Part shown: positions 1-7,023 of the stretch, one piece after another
Layout: each line of letters opens with the position of its first letter
How positions within the stretch are numbered: the stretch's first letter is position 1
DNA from: a virus
DNA length: 31,359 nt
Virus record (IMG/VR): IMGVR_UViG_3300044535_000029
Coordinates: 1-31,359 of that record
Strand: one strand, 5' to 3'
Program-made: the position numbers and the translations under genes
The notes under the pieces: model-generated
What the model saw: the letters and a program-made list of their open reading frames with translations, nothing else
What the model was told of the DNA's origin: nothing
Database searches by the model: none

Positions 1-1
1 C

Positions 2-256
2 CAATTTTATAGGACATACCGAAAACCTTTAGAAGTAGAATTGATTGTACACGATAGAGACGAAGATTTACTTAACAAAGTAGAAGATGAGTTATCAAAG
101 ATGCACTGGTACAAAGCGGAACTTTTAAGAGTGTACGCTATTAAACATAACTGCAACGCTAAAGAATTAAGCAGGGTTACAGGCATCCCGTATATGTCAA
201 TCCATAGGGAACTTAAGCTAACTAAACGAGAACTAAAAAAACAATTACGCAAATGA
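2..256 (+). CDS. HTH-like small protein, 5' partial
   Basis: The reading frame is open from the window edge, so the gene very likely starts upstream; the TTG at 41 is only the first start-like codon inside the window. The C-terminal half (HNCNAKELSRVTGIPYMSIH, then a Lys/Arg-rich tail) reads as a helix-turn-helix: a helix, a turn at TGIP, then a recognition helix. This suggests a small DNA-binding protein, perhaps a regulator or a terminase-type DNA-recognition protein. It overlaps the next gene by ATGA, so they are probably co-transcribed. The target is unknown. Confidence 0.55.
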   Translation, partial: QFYRTYRKPLEVELIVHDRDEDLLNKVEDELSKMHWYKAELLRVYAIKHNCNAKELSRVTGIPYMSIHRELKLTKRELKKQLRK

Positions 257-486
257 TAATAATAGCAGCAATATGCTTTGCAATATTCTTTGTAGAGATA
301 CACCAATTTCATAGAAAATGGAAATTAGATTTTAAGCCTTTTAGTTGCACGAGTTGTTTAGCAGCTTGGACAGGATTGGCTTTATATTTATTACCTGCAA
401 TATGTACCGATGTTATTGCGTTTGTATTTATACCAGGAGTGTTAGCACCTTTACTTTCAAAACTAATGTGGAACTTATGGAAATAG
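253..486 (+). CDS. Small membrane protein with CxxC motif
   Basis: A 77-residue protein with a hydrophobic N-terminal segment (about residues 1-14) and further hydrophobic stretches at about 36-72. Between them lies FSCTSCLAAWTG, a CxxC followed by an aromatic-Gly helix start. This motif occurs in small phage membrane proteins of unknown function, some assigned to DUF1360-like families, but the match here is by eye only. The start overlaps the upstream stop (ATGA). It probably sits in the host inner membrane. A role in envelope modification would fit the glycosyltransferase genes downstream but is not shown. Confidence 0.6.
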   Translation: MIIIAAICFAIFFVEIHQFHRKWKLDFKPFSCTSCLAAWTGLALYLLPAICTDVIAFVFIPGVLAPLLSKLMWNLWK

Positions 487-764
487 AACACAAGAACTTT
501 TTAGACGAACACGTTGGTAATTGGCATACAGTCCAAAATGGATATGTGCGTAATATCGACTTAGACATCTTAAAAATGTATGAGCATATTTACCGCAAGT
601 ATATGAGCCCAGATTTTATACTTACAGTTTGGTGCGGTAATTGTATCTTCGATATGATTAAACGCTTATATACTTGGTACGAAGCGCAACCTAATGACGA
701 TTTAGTAATTACATTTATTACTGACGAAGTTAAAAAACCTAAAAATAAAAAAAAGAATGGCTAA
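477..764 (+). CDS. Hypothetical protein, 95 aa
   Basis: I placed the start at the ATG at 477, which overlaps the end of the upstream gene by 10 bases; a longer frame reaches back to 345 but would lie fully inside the upstream gene in another frame. The product begins MEIEHKNFLDEHVGNWHTV, has a central conserved-looking segment (SPDFILTVWCGNCIFDMIKRLY, split as SPDFILTVWC and GNCIFDMIKRLY) and ends in a Lys/Asn-rich basic tail. No catalytic motif is visible. The two cysteines in WCGNC could bind metal or form a disulfide. It overlaps the next gene by 8 bases, so it belongs to the same transcript. Function unknown. Confidence 0.65.
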   Translation: MEIEHKNFLDEHVGNWHTVQNGYVRNIDLDILKMYEHIYRKYMSPDFILTVWCGNCIFDMIKRLYTWYEAQPNDDLVITFITDEVKKPKNKKKNG

Positions 765-1236
765 CTTTATCCACCCTACCGCTATCATTGGCGATAACGT
801 AATTATCGGAGATGGCAACTACATTGGTGCTTATTGTATAATTGGCGACAAAGCCGAGCATAAGAAGTTCTGGCAAAAAGAAAAAGGCAAAGTATACATT
901 GGCGATAACAATATTATCACAGGACTTGTAACAATAGACGCAGGAACGGAGATTGACACATTCATTGGTAATAATTGTTTCATAATGAAACACGCACACA
1001 TAGGACACGACTGCACAATCTTAGACAATGTTACTATAAGTTGCGGAGCAAAAATAGGTGGGCATTCTATTATTGACAAAGGTGCTAATATAGGACTAAA
1101 CGCAGTCCTACACCAGTTTGCAAACGTAGGAGAAAATTGTATGATAGGCGCAAGTGCTTTCGTAAAAGGAGATGCAAAACCAAATACTAAATACGCAGGA
1201 GTACCTGCACGAGAAATCGGCTCAAACATAAGATAA
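757..1236 (+). CDS. Left-handed beta-helix (LpxA-like) acyltransferase
   Basis: A 159-residue protein made almost wholly of hexapeptide repeats: IHPTAIIGDNVIIGDGNYIG at the start, then repeated [IV]G-D/N-x-x-[IV] turns to about residue 145, ending with TKYAGVPAREIG. That last motif is typical of hexapeptide acyl- and acetyltransferases. It resembles the N-terminal part of UDP-GlcNAc O-acyltransferases and sugar O-acetyltransferases. His residues in MKHAHIGHDC (about residues 74-83) sit where the catalytic His of the LpxA family lies. It is about 100 residues shorter than LpxA and lacks the C-terminal helical domain, so a sugar acetyltransferase is more likely than lipid A synthesis. It heads a cassette with two glycosyltransferases. 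Confidence 0.85.
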   Translation: MANFIHPTAIIGDNVIIGDGNYIGAYCIIGDKAEHKKFWQKEKGKVYIGDNNIITGLVTIDAGTEIDTFIGNNCFIMKHAHIGHDCTILDNVTISCGAKIGGHSIIDKGANIGLNAVLHQFANVGENCMIGASAFVKGDAKPNTKYAGVPAREIGSNIR

Positions 1237-1919
1237 TGAAAGTAGCTATTTTATTACTTACTCTTAATAGGCACGATTTAACGCAGCGTGTAATTAACCA
1301 TAACTTTGCGAACAAAGGCTATGATGCTGACTGCTTCTTAATAGATAATGGAAGCGACACGCACGAAACGTTTAACTACCCGTTTGCAGGTTATGACTTA
1401 TCTAAAGAAAAACGAGGCATAGCAGCAGGAGTAAACGCAGGACTTAGGCTTACTACAAATTACGATGCGGTTTGTTTATTAGCCAATGATATATTACTTC
1501 CTGAGAATTGGTTGTCAAATTGGGTTATGTTTTCTCAACGTGTGTCAAAAACTGGCATTATTGGAATACATTGTGTAGAAGCCTTGCCGCCATTAGAAGA
1601 CGGCATACATAAAATACATACACCATTTGGCGATAACTTTATTACTCGTGAACTCATTAATGCAATAGGTGGTTACAATACCGAGTATGACCCATACGGA
1701 ATGCAAGATAGTGATTATGCAACAAGGTCATTGATTGCAGGGTTTACTAACTATTACGTTCCAGATATGAGGTCGGAGCACATAGGACACGATGTAGGTA
1801 ACGGCACGGAATATCGTAGAATGAAGGACGAAAGCTTTGCAAAGGCACAAAAAATATGGGATAAAAACCAAGACAGATATTACAACCAAAAAGATATAAG
1901 ATGCGAATACTTTGTATAA
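1236..1919 (+). CDS. Family 2-like glycosyltransferase
   Basis: A 227-residue GT-A fold protein. The N-terminus MKVAILLLTLNRHDLTQRVI and the strand CFLIDNGSD (about 33-41) are the nucleotide-binding start of GT2 enzymes. KRGIAAGVNAGL (59-70) matches the family's 'N.G.a.a.N.g' segment. LLANDILLPENW (81-92) stands where the DxD metal motif normally lies, with Asn-Asp instead of Asp-x-Asp. QDSDYATR near residue 155 matches the C-terminal acidic acceptor-site motif. The start overlaps the upstream stop by one base (TAATG). It likely transfers a sugar to a virion protein, host glycan or modified DNA base; the acceptor cannot be told from sequence. Confidence 0.85.
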   Translation: MKVAILLLTLNRHDLTQRVINHNFANKGYDADCFLIDNGSDTHETFNYPFAGYDLSKEKRGIAAGVNAGLRLTTNYDAVCLLANDILLPENWLSNWVMFSQRVSKTGIIGIHCVEALPPLEDGIHKIHTPFGDNFITRELINAIGGYNTEYDPYGMQDSDYATRSLIAGFTNYYVPDMRSEHIGHDVGNGTEYRRMKDESFAKAQKIWDKNQDRYYNQKDIRCEYFV

Positions 1920-2902
1920 CTTCAGCTAATAGTGGAGTTGGATTACATAGAATAATGATGCCAATAGTACACTTACAAAAGGAGTACGCACTTATTACTG
2001 ATGTACTTAATGACGAACTACTTGAGCAGGGTTGGGATATTGTGTTAATGAATAGAATGCTTAATGAAATAGATGCAAAGCAAATGGACACTTGGCGCAC
2101 TAAGTACGGCTTTAAGTTAGTAGTAGACAATGACGATTACTGGGAACTTAGCGAAACGCATCTTTTATTCTATAAATACAAATACGATAACATAGGCAAA
2201 CAAATTACTGATTACTTAGAGATTGCAGACCTATGCACTTGCACACACGAAAGGTTAGCAAGTGAGATAAGCCAATATAATAAGAACGTTCACATCTTAC
2301 CAAACGCATTACCTTATGGGCAAGAGCAGTTCCAGGATAACAAGACCGAAGATTACAAGGTTAGATTATTTTGGAGCGGTAGCGGAACGCACGAAAGAGA
2401 TTTAGAGATACTAAGGCAGCCGTTCAAAAGGCTACAAGGTATGAATATAAGAACTGTAATAGCAGGTTACAACGATGCGGAGAAACCTATCTGGGATAAA
2501 ATGATTGATAGTTTTACTTGTGGTTTAAAGCTAAACCCTACAATCTATAACTATGCAAGGGTAACGGAATACATGGGCGCTTACACCGATAGCGATATTT
2601 CAGTTATTCCTTTAGTAGATAACAAGTTCAACGCTATGAAGTCAAACTTAAAGGTATTAGAAACGGCTGCTAAAAAGAACCCTGCCATAGTTAGCTATGT
2701 CAATCCTTACTTAGATATGCCCGTGCATTATGTTAAAAGCCAAAAGGATTGGTATAAACATATAAGAGATTTAGTAAGCGATGCGGATATGCGAAAGGAA
2801 AGCGGACAAAAGTTATTTGAGTTCTGCCAAAAGAAATATAACTTTGACGAGATAAATTTAGACAGAAAGTATATTTACAATAAACTAATTTCTTATAGTT
2901 AA
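1901..2902 (+). CDS. GT-B type glycosyltransferase (GT4-like)
   Basis: A 333-residue protein starting 19 bases inside the previous gene. The N-terminus MRILCITSANSGVGLHRI is a Rossmann-type opening with the 'SGVGxHR' pattern of GT4-like and CgeB-like enzymes. KLVVDNDDYWELSETH is a segment often seen in phage glycosyltransferases. The C-terminal donor-site half contains LFWSGSGTHERDLE and later ISVIPLVDNKFNAMKSNLK followed by VLETAA, matching the E-x7-E-like nucleotide-sugar site region. Together with the preceding GT2 and acyltransferase genes it forms a three-gene glycan cassette. It is the last gene before a short gap of about 40 bases. Confidence 0.85.
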   Translation: MRILCITSANSGVGLHRIMMPIVHLQKEYALITDVLNDELLEQGWDIVLMNRMLNEIDAKQMDTWRTKYGFKLVVDNDDYWELSETHLLFYKYKYDNIGKQITDYLEIADLCTCTHERLASEISQYNKNVHILPNALPYGQEQFQDNKTEDYKVRLFWSGSGTHERDLEILRQPFKRLQGMNIRTVIAGYNDAEKPIWDKMIDSFTCGLKLNPTIYNYARVTEYMGAYTDSDISVIPLVDNKFNAMKSNLKVLETAAKKNPAIVSYVNPYLDMPVHYVKSQKDWYKHIRDLVSDADMRKESGQKLFEFCQKKYNFDEINLDRKYIYNKLISYS

Positions 2903-2943
2903 ATTTTTAATTATTAATCAACGGAAAATTTAATGGGGAAGCT

Positions 2944-3198
2944 ATGAGAAAACACACACAAATATATTTGCAGGGGATGGGTTATAAAACAACGGACTTC
3001 ATTCCTTGCGAAGTGTGTGGCTCACAGGCAGTGGATTGCCACCACATAGAAGCGAGGGGAATGGGTGGCAGTAAAGACAAAGACACGATTGAGAACCTAA
3101 TGGGTTTGTGTAGGAAGTGCCACATAGAATACGGAGACAAAAAACAATATAAAGAGTTTTTAAAAGACATACACGCAAAGAATTATGGCAAAGGGTAA
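2944..3198 (+). CDS. HNH domain protein
   Basis: An 84-residue protein that is essentially one HNH domain: IPCEVCGSQAVDCHHIEARG, then GMGGSKDKD, then ENLMGLCRKCHIEYGD. The two CxxC pairs (CEVC and CRKC) bind a structural zinc, and the DCHHIE segment holds the catalytic His with the Asn of IENL completing the motif. HNH proteins next to phage terminases often help packaging-related DNA cleavage, for example HK97 gp74; that fits its place just before the terminase block. A homing endonuclease is less likely because the protein is so short and has no DNA-recognition domain. GGGGAAG lies just before the ATG, an unusual purine-rich site for this genome. Confidence 0.85.
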   Translation: MRKHTQIYLQGMGYKTTDFIPCEVCGSQAVDCHHIEARGMGGSKDKDTIENLMGLCRKCHIEYGDKKQYKEFLKDIHAKNYGKG

Positions 3199-3307
3199 CG
3201 AGAATAAAAACAAAATCAGCTTTGGCAAACGCAAAAGAGGCTCTGCAAAGAAGTCCTTTAACAAGCACACGCCAAGAGAAAAAGCTTATAGAGGACAAGG
3301 TAGATGA
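3185..3307 (+). CDS. Small basic protein, 40 aa
   Basis: A short frame that overlaps the HNH gene by 14 bases and the following gene by ATGA. The product is very basic (about a third Lys/Arg), with KISFGKRKRGSAKK and KSFNKHTPREKAYRGQGR. The ending KxYRGQGR resembles small basic proteins of other Bacteroidota phages, which I recall without being able to check. The charge suggests nucleic-acid binding, such as DNA condensation or packaging help. No other domain fits in this length. Confidence 0.7.
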   Translation: MAKGNENKNKISFGKRKRGSAKKSFNKHTPREKAYRGQGR

Positions 3308-3525
3308 GAAAACTAAACGCTATATGGCTACTCTTGACGCACAAAGCTTACTTCCTTGCAGTATGTAAGACGGGTAAAAACGGAGATGATATGACCACTA
3401 TAGGACACTACACCTATGCAATGGCAGAAACTTTAATTAACAAACATATAGCAGACGTAGATACTTACCTCGACCAAGAAGATGCTTTAGACGAAGCAAA
3501 CGATATAATTAACGGAATACTATGA
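3304..3525 (+). CDS. Hypothetical protein, 73 aa
   Basis: Begins MRKLNAIWLLLTHKAYFLAV, an amphipathic to hydrophobic start that could be a helix rather than a true membrane segment. It then has a likely helical region (YTYAMAETLINKHIAD) and an acidic C-terminus (DQEDALDEANDIINGIL). It is linked by ATGA overlaps on both sides to the small basic gene and the methyltransferase gene, so it is translated from the same message. I do not recognise a function. Similar short proteins are common beside terminases in Bacteroidota phages. Confidence 0.6.
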   Translation: MRKLNAIWLLLTHKAYFLAVCKTGKNGDDMTTIGHYTYAMAETLINKHIADVDTYLDQEDALDEANDIINGIL

Positions 3526-4799
3526 TACAAAACGTACCAATCAACACAGTAAAGGCAAACCCAAACAACCCCAGAATAATTAAAGACGATAAGTTTGCAA
3601 AGCTTGTAAAGTCAATTAACGAGTTCCCACAAATGCTAAACCTTAGACCTATTGTAGTAAATGACGATATGGTTGTTCTTGGTGGCAATATGAGATTAAA
3701 GGCTTGTAAGGAAGCAGGACTTAAAGAGATACCAATCATTAAGGCAAGTGAATTAACCGAGCAACAGCAAAAGGAGTTTATAGTTAAAGACAACGTAGGA
3801 TATGGCGAGTGGGATTGGGATGACCTTGCTAACAATTGGGATGTAGATGAGTTAACCGAATGGGGATTAGATATTCCAGGATTTGTTAATGAGGAAACAA
3901 TACCAGAAGTTGAAGAGGATGACTTTGATGTTCCAGAAGGTGGCATTGAAACAGATATAGTTCCAGGAGACCTATTTGAAATCGGACAACATAAATTACT
4001 ATGCGGAAGTTCAACAGAAACAGATACCTGGGAAAGATTGTTTCAAAAAGAATTATGCGATATGGTTATGACAGACCCACCATACAATGTAAACTATGAA
4101 GGTGGTACAGGTTTAAAGATTATGAATGACCAAATGACAAACGACTCCTTTTATCAGTTTTTATATGATTTCTATACTGCATTAGGAAGTTATACAAAAC
4201 CAGGTGGTGCTTGGTATGTTTGGCACGCAGATAGCGAAGGAGCAAATTTTAGACAAGCATTTAAGGACTCAGGATTATTATTAAAGCAATGCTTAATATG
4301 GGTTAAGAACGCATTGGTAATGGGTAGACAAGATTATCACTGGAAACACGAGCCTTGCCTTTATGGTTGGAAAGAAGGAGCAGCACATTACTTCACAGAC
4401 GATAGAACGAAGACAACTGTTATTGAAGATATTGCAGATTACAGAAAACTAAGTAAAAAAGAATTGCTTGACTTAGTTAAGGAAATGACATCAGACAAAC
4501 AAAAGACAACAATAATACATTGCGATAAGCCTTCTAAAAATGATGTTCATCCTACAATGAAGCCAATTAAACTATTAGCACCATTGATTGAGAATTCATC
4601 TAAAATAGGAGAATTGGTAGCAGACGGCTTTTTAGGTTCAGGTTCAACAATGGTAGCAGCACATCAACTCAAAAGAAGATGTTACGGCACAGAACTTGAC
4701 CCAAAGTACTGCCAGGTTATAGTAGACCGAATGATTAACCTCGACCCAACATTAGAAGTTAAAAGGAATGGTCAACCTTATGTTAAAACAGAAGCATAA
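3522..4799 (+). CDS. ParB-like domain fused to DNA methyltransferase
   Basis: A 425-residue fusion. Residues 1-90 are ParB/Srx-like: KANPNNPRIIKD, then LRPIVVNDDMVVLGGNMRLK with the family's GGxxR motif. A linker rich in Asp/Trp/Glu follows (about 95-150). The methyltransferase part has DPPYNVNYEGG (185-195, catalytic motif IV) before HPTMKPIKLL and FLGSGSTMVAA (370-380, AdoMet-binding motif I). That order is the beta class; DPPY suggests N6-adenine or N4-cytosine methylation. The region in between (about 240-330) would hold the target-recognition part. No partner restriction endonuclease lies nearby, so it is an orphan enzyme, plausibly protecting phage DNA from host restriction or marking packaged DNA. 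Confidence 0.93.
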   Translation: MIQNVPINTVKANPNNPRIIKDDKFAKLVKSINEFPQMLNLRPIVVNDDMVVLGGNMRLKACKEAGLKEIPIIKASELTEQQQKEFIVKDNVGYGEWDWDDLANNWDVDELTEWGLDIPGFVNEETIPEVEEDDFDVPEGGIETDIVPGDLFEIGQHKLLCGSSTETDTWERLFQKELCDMVMTDPPYNVNYEGGTGLKIMNDQMTNDSFYQFLYDFYTALGSYTKPGGAWYVWHADSEGANFRQAFKDSGLLLKQCLIWVKNALVMGRQDYHWKHEPCLYGWKEGAAHYFTDDRTKTTVIEDIADYRKLSKKELLDLVKEMTSDKQKTTIIHCDKPSKNDVHPTMKPIKLLAPLIENSSKIGELVADGFLGSGSTMVAAHQLKRRCYGTELDPKYCQVIVDRMINLDPTLEVKRNGQPYVKTEA

Positions 4800-4803
4800 C
4801 AGA

Positions 4804-5163
4804 ATGAGCAAAGAACATTTGATACCATACAAACCAGGACAATCAGGAAACCCAAACGGCAGACCAAGAAAGTATGTAAGCCTACTCAAAGAGCAAGGAT
4901 ATAAACTTGCTGAGATAAACGATACCATACAAGCTATGATGTCAATGGACTTAGAGGAACTAAAAACAGTATGGGATAACCCTAAGGCAACAATACTTGA
5001 AAAAACGATTGCAGCAGCTATGCGTAAGAGCTTAGAGAAGGGCAGCCTTTATAGTTTAGAAACTTTGCTAACCCGTGTTTATGGTAAGCCTAAGGAACAA
5101 ATGGATATTCAAACAGATAACAGGATTGAGATAGTATTTGTAGACGGCAAGACAATACTTTAA
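4804..5163 (+). CDS. terS: Probable terminase small subunit (DUF5681-like)
   Basis: I chose the ATG at 4804 because it gives MSKEHLIPYKPGQSGNPNGRP; the frame also opens at 4768 inside the methyltransferase gene. The motif KPGQSGNPNGRPRK is the hallmark of DUF5681-type phage proteins, many of which sit directly before TerL and are taken as small terminase subunits. The rest is helical (EINDTIQAMMSMDLEELK, AAAMRKSLEKGS). This role fits recognition of phage DNA for packaging. It joins TerL by TAATG. Position and motif support the call; no DNA-binding HTH is obvious, so it could instead be another packaging accessory protein. Confidence 0.7.
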   Translation: MSKEHLIPYKPGQSGNPNGRPRKYVSLLKEQGYKLAEINDTIQAMMSMDLEELKTVWDNPKATILEKTIAAAMRKSLEKGSLYSLETLLTRVYGKPKEQMDIQTDNRIEIVFVDGKTIL

Positions 5164-6311
5164 TGCGAATAGAACTACCTAACGGACATATAAACCAAAA
5201 GAAGATACTTGACTGCGAAGCCAGGTACATAGTTGTAATGTGCGGTCGAAGGTTCGGCAAATCGGAGTTAAGCCAAATTAAATGTATTACAACCGCAATC
5301 AAAGGCGGTCAGGTTGCTTACATAACACCTACCTATAAATTGGCAAAGGTATTCTTTGAGAAGTTATGCAATAGCCTTCCGTTCCCTAATAACAAATCGG
5401 ACTTAAATATCAGCTTCCCAAATGGTGGCAAGGTTGAGTTCTTTACGGGGGAACGATTGGATAACCTGAGAGGGCGAAAGTTTAACCTGGTAATCGTAGA
5501 CGAGGCTTCCTTTATACCTAATCTTGAAGACGGGTGGCTCAACTCAATAAGACCTACCTTAACGGACTATAAGGGTAAAGCTATATTCCTTAGCACCCCA
5601 AAAGGCAAAAACTACTTCTTTAGTTTGTTTAGCAAAGCCGAACCCGATTGGCAAAGCTTTAAGTTTACTACATACGATAACCCTTACATTGACCCACAAG
5701 AGATAGACGATGCCCGAAGGCAATTACCTGAGGTTGTATTCGAGCAGGAGTATATGGCAAACCCTGCCGAGAACGCAGCAAACCCATTTGGTAGCCAACA
5801 TATACGCAAGTGCATACACCCAGTAACAACAATGCCCGTAGTAGCTTATGGAATTGACTTAGCCAAGTCGGTCGATTGGACTGTAATAGTAGGCTTAGAC
5901 GAAGACGGAAATGTGGCTTATTTTGACCGCTTTCAAATGGATTGGCACAATACCAAGCAAACTATCCTTAGGCTGCCTAAATGCCCTATCCTTGTCGATT
6001 CTACGGGGGTTGGCGACCCTATCCTTGAAGACCTACAAAGAGAAGGAGTAATGATACAAGGCTTAAAGTTCACAAGTTCAAGTAAACAACAACTAATGGA
6101 AGGACTTCAGGCTGCCATACATCAAGGTAAGATTGGCTATCCTGAGGGGATAATAAGCCAGGAGTTAGAAGTATTTGAATATATGTACACGGCAACGGGG
6201 GTAAAGTACTCCGCACCTTCAGGCTTCCACGATGATGCCGTAATGGCTTTAGCTTTGGCTTGGCAGAACTTCAGCCTTAAACGTGGCACGGGTAGGTACA
6301 ACTTCCTATAA
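5163..6311 (+). CDS. terL: Terminase large subunit
   Basis: A 382-residue packaging motor. The ATPase domain has the Walker A-like CGRRFGKSE (27-35), ITPTYKLAK (adenine/motor segment), Walker B LVIVDEAS (109-116, catalytic Glu114) and the coupling motif LSTPKGK. The nuclease domain (RNase H fold) has GIDLAKSVDWT with Asp232, VDSTGVGD with Asp279, and HDDAVMALALA with Asp357/Asp358, the three acidic metal-binding clusters. It is somewhat shorter than many TerL proteins (400-550) but has all motifs, so it is complete. It cuts concatemeric DNA and drives it into the prohead through the portal. It ends the first gene block; a non-coding gap of 124 bases follows. Confidence 0.95.
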   Translation: MRIELPNGHINQKKILDCEARYIVVMCGRRFGKSELSQIKCITTAIKGGQVAYITPTYKLAKVFFEKLCNSLPFPNNKSDLNISFPNGGKVEFFTGERLDNLRGRKFNLVIVDEASFIPNLEDGWLNSIRPTLTDYKGKAIFLSTPKGKNYFFSLFSKAEPDWQSFKFTTYDNPYIDPQEIDDARRQLPEVVFEQEYMANPAENAANPFGSQHIRKCIHPVTTMPVVAYGIDLAKSVDWTVIVGLDEDGNVAYFDRFQMDWHNTKQTILRLPKCPILVDSTGVGDPILEDLQREGVMIQGLKFTSSSKQQLMEGLQAAIHQGKIGYPEGIISQELEVFEYMYTATGVKYSAPSGFHDDAVMALALAWQNFSLKRGTGRYNFL

Positions 6312-6340
6312 TTTACCGCTTATCCTTGATATTTACCGCT
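6311..6340 (+). repeat. Short direct repeat after terL
   Basis: ATTTACCGCT occurs exactly at 6311-6320 and again at 6331-6340, a 20-base period (about two helical turns). The pair begins at the terL stop codon and precedes the promoter at 6371. Two copies one helical face apart could be a protein-binding site, but two copies in AT-rich DNA may also be chance. Confidence 0.4.
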
Positions 6341-6370
6341 CATCACAATTTTTAAAAAAAAGTTTGCTCA

Positions 6371-6404
6371 TTTGATTGTGGAATGTGTAAAGGTTGTATA
6401 TTTG
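6371..6404 (+). promoter_or_regulatory. Bacteroidota-type promoter
   Basis: TTTG at 6371-6374 and TATATTTG at 6397-6404 match the Bacteroidota -33 (TTTG) and -7 (TAnnTTTG) elements, with 22 bases between. It lies in the gap after terL and drives the small-gene cluster. The leader ends in ACAAAACACAATG, with no Shine-Dalgarno. The same 22-base layout recurs at 28845-28878. Confidence 0.8.
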
Positions 6405-6435
6405 ATATATCAATTAACCACAAACACAAAACACA

Positions 6436-6636
6436 ATGAAAACAAACTACACAACTTTACACATTGCAAATGATGACTTAAAATTAATATTACAATCATT
6501 ACACGCAGAAAGAATGTCAAGAATTAATATAGGTTATTTAAAATTTGAAGACATTGATAGATTAGAGCATATATTAGGAGTAACATTAAATTCAGAAACT
6601 TTAACCAACGCAGATAGTTCTGCTATGAATTCATAA
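6436..6636 (+). CDS. Hypothetical protein, 66 aa, first gene after promoter
   Basis: Begins MKTNYTTLHIANDDLKLILQ, with helical segments around DLKLILQSLHAERM and FEDIDRLEHILGVTL, and a Ser/Thr/Asn-rich tail. Its position about 30 bases downstream of a strong promoter suggests abundant early or constitutive expression. No motif identifies it. Small helical proteins in this place in phages are often host-takeover or regulatory factors, but nothing in the sequence proves that. Confidence 0.7.
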   Translation: MKTNYTTLHIANDDLKLILQSLHAERMSRINIGYLKFEDIDRLEHILGVTLNSETLTNADSSAMNS

Positions 6637-6647
6637 AACTAAACACA

Positions 6648-6734
6648 ATGAAAAAAGAAACCGCACAACTTTTAGCCGTATTTTTAGTAGCTTGTTACCT
6701 TATTGGGCAACTTCAAGACATATACTCAAAATGA
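6648..6734 (+). CDS. Micro-membrane protein, 28 aa
   Basis: ATG at 6648, preceded by AAACACA, the same leader seen before other genes here. The product is MKKETAQLLAVFLVACYLIG plus a short polar tail: two Lys, one hydrophobic span (about residues 7-21), then QLQDIYSK. It overlaps the next frame by ATGA, which supports translation. One membrane-spanning helix is expected with the basic N-terminus in the cytoplasm. Function unknown. Confidence 0.55.
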   Translation: MKKETAQLLAVFLVACYLIGQLQDIYSK

Positions 6735-6856
6735 TTTACACTATCTGCCTTCTGCTAATTGCAACAGGTTTTGTAATGGCAGCATTAACTGACTATTTAA
6801 TTAAACACAATGACCCAAAGCACAAAAGAATATATAGACAAATACTACGCAAGTGA
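6731..6856 (+). CDS. Micro-membrane protein, 41 aa
   Basis: Starts by ATGA overlap with the previous micro-gene. The N-terminal half (IYTICLLLIATGFVMAAL) is a membrane span; the C-terminal half is charged and basic (KHNDPKHKRIYRQILRK). Its end overlaps the next gene by 47 bases, which is long but seen elsewhere in this window. Possibly an inner-membrane anchor or superinfection-exclusion type protein; this is a guess from size and topology only. Confidence 0.5.
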   Translation: MIYTICLLLIATGFVMAALTDYLIKHNDPKHKRIYRQILRK

Positions 6857-7022
6857 GCCTATTAGTATTATGATGAATAACATCGATGCGACTTACTTAG
6901 AGATACTTACTTATTGTAAAGAGAAAGGATATGAACCTGCAAAGCGTAGGTTAAGAAGTCCAGAAGATAAGTCAGAAATTGGTTTTTTTGATATTGATAA
7001 TTACAAACCCGAAACAATATAA
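6810..7022 (+). CDS. Hypothetical protein, 70 aa
   Basis: ATG at 6810 preceded by AAACACA. Product begins MTQSTKEYIDKYYASEPISI and continues with YLEILTYCKEKGYEPAKRRL, a likely helix followed by a basic patch, then an acidic/polar end (GFFDIDNYKPETI). No recognised domain. It lies between the micro-membrane genes and a 154-residue gene whose ATG begins one base after its stop. Confidence 0.6.
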   Translation: MTQSTKEYIDKYYASEPISIMMNNIDATYLEILTYCKEKGYEPAKRRLRSPEDKSEIGFFDIDNYKPETI

Positions 7023-7023
7023 A

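Noticed and set aside
345-476. Upstream extension of the 477 gene
   Set aside because: It lies inside the membrane-protein gene in another frame and has no start context; the ATG at 477 fits the overlap pattern of neighbours.
765-774. TTATCCACC, one mismatch from a DnaA box
   Set aside because: Single copy inside a coding region; no cluster of boxes near it.
831-1229. Antisense frame of 132 codons over the acyltransferase gene
   Set aside because: The + strand frame has clear hexapeptide repeats; the antisense product follows from the repeat composition.
3509-3946. Antisense frame of 145 codons over the ParB-like domain
   Set aside because: The + strand has intact ParB and methyltransferase motifs; the antisense product is Ser/Leu-rich and motif-free.
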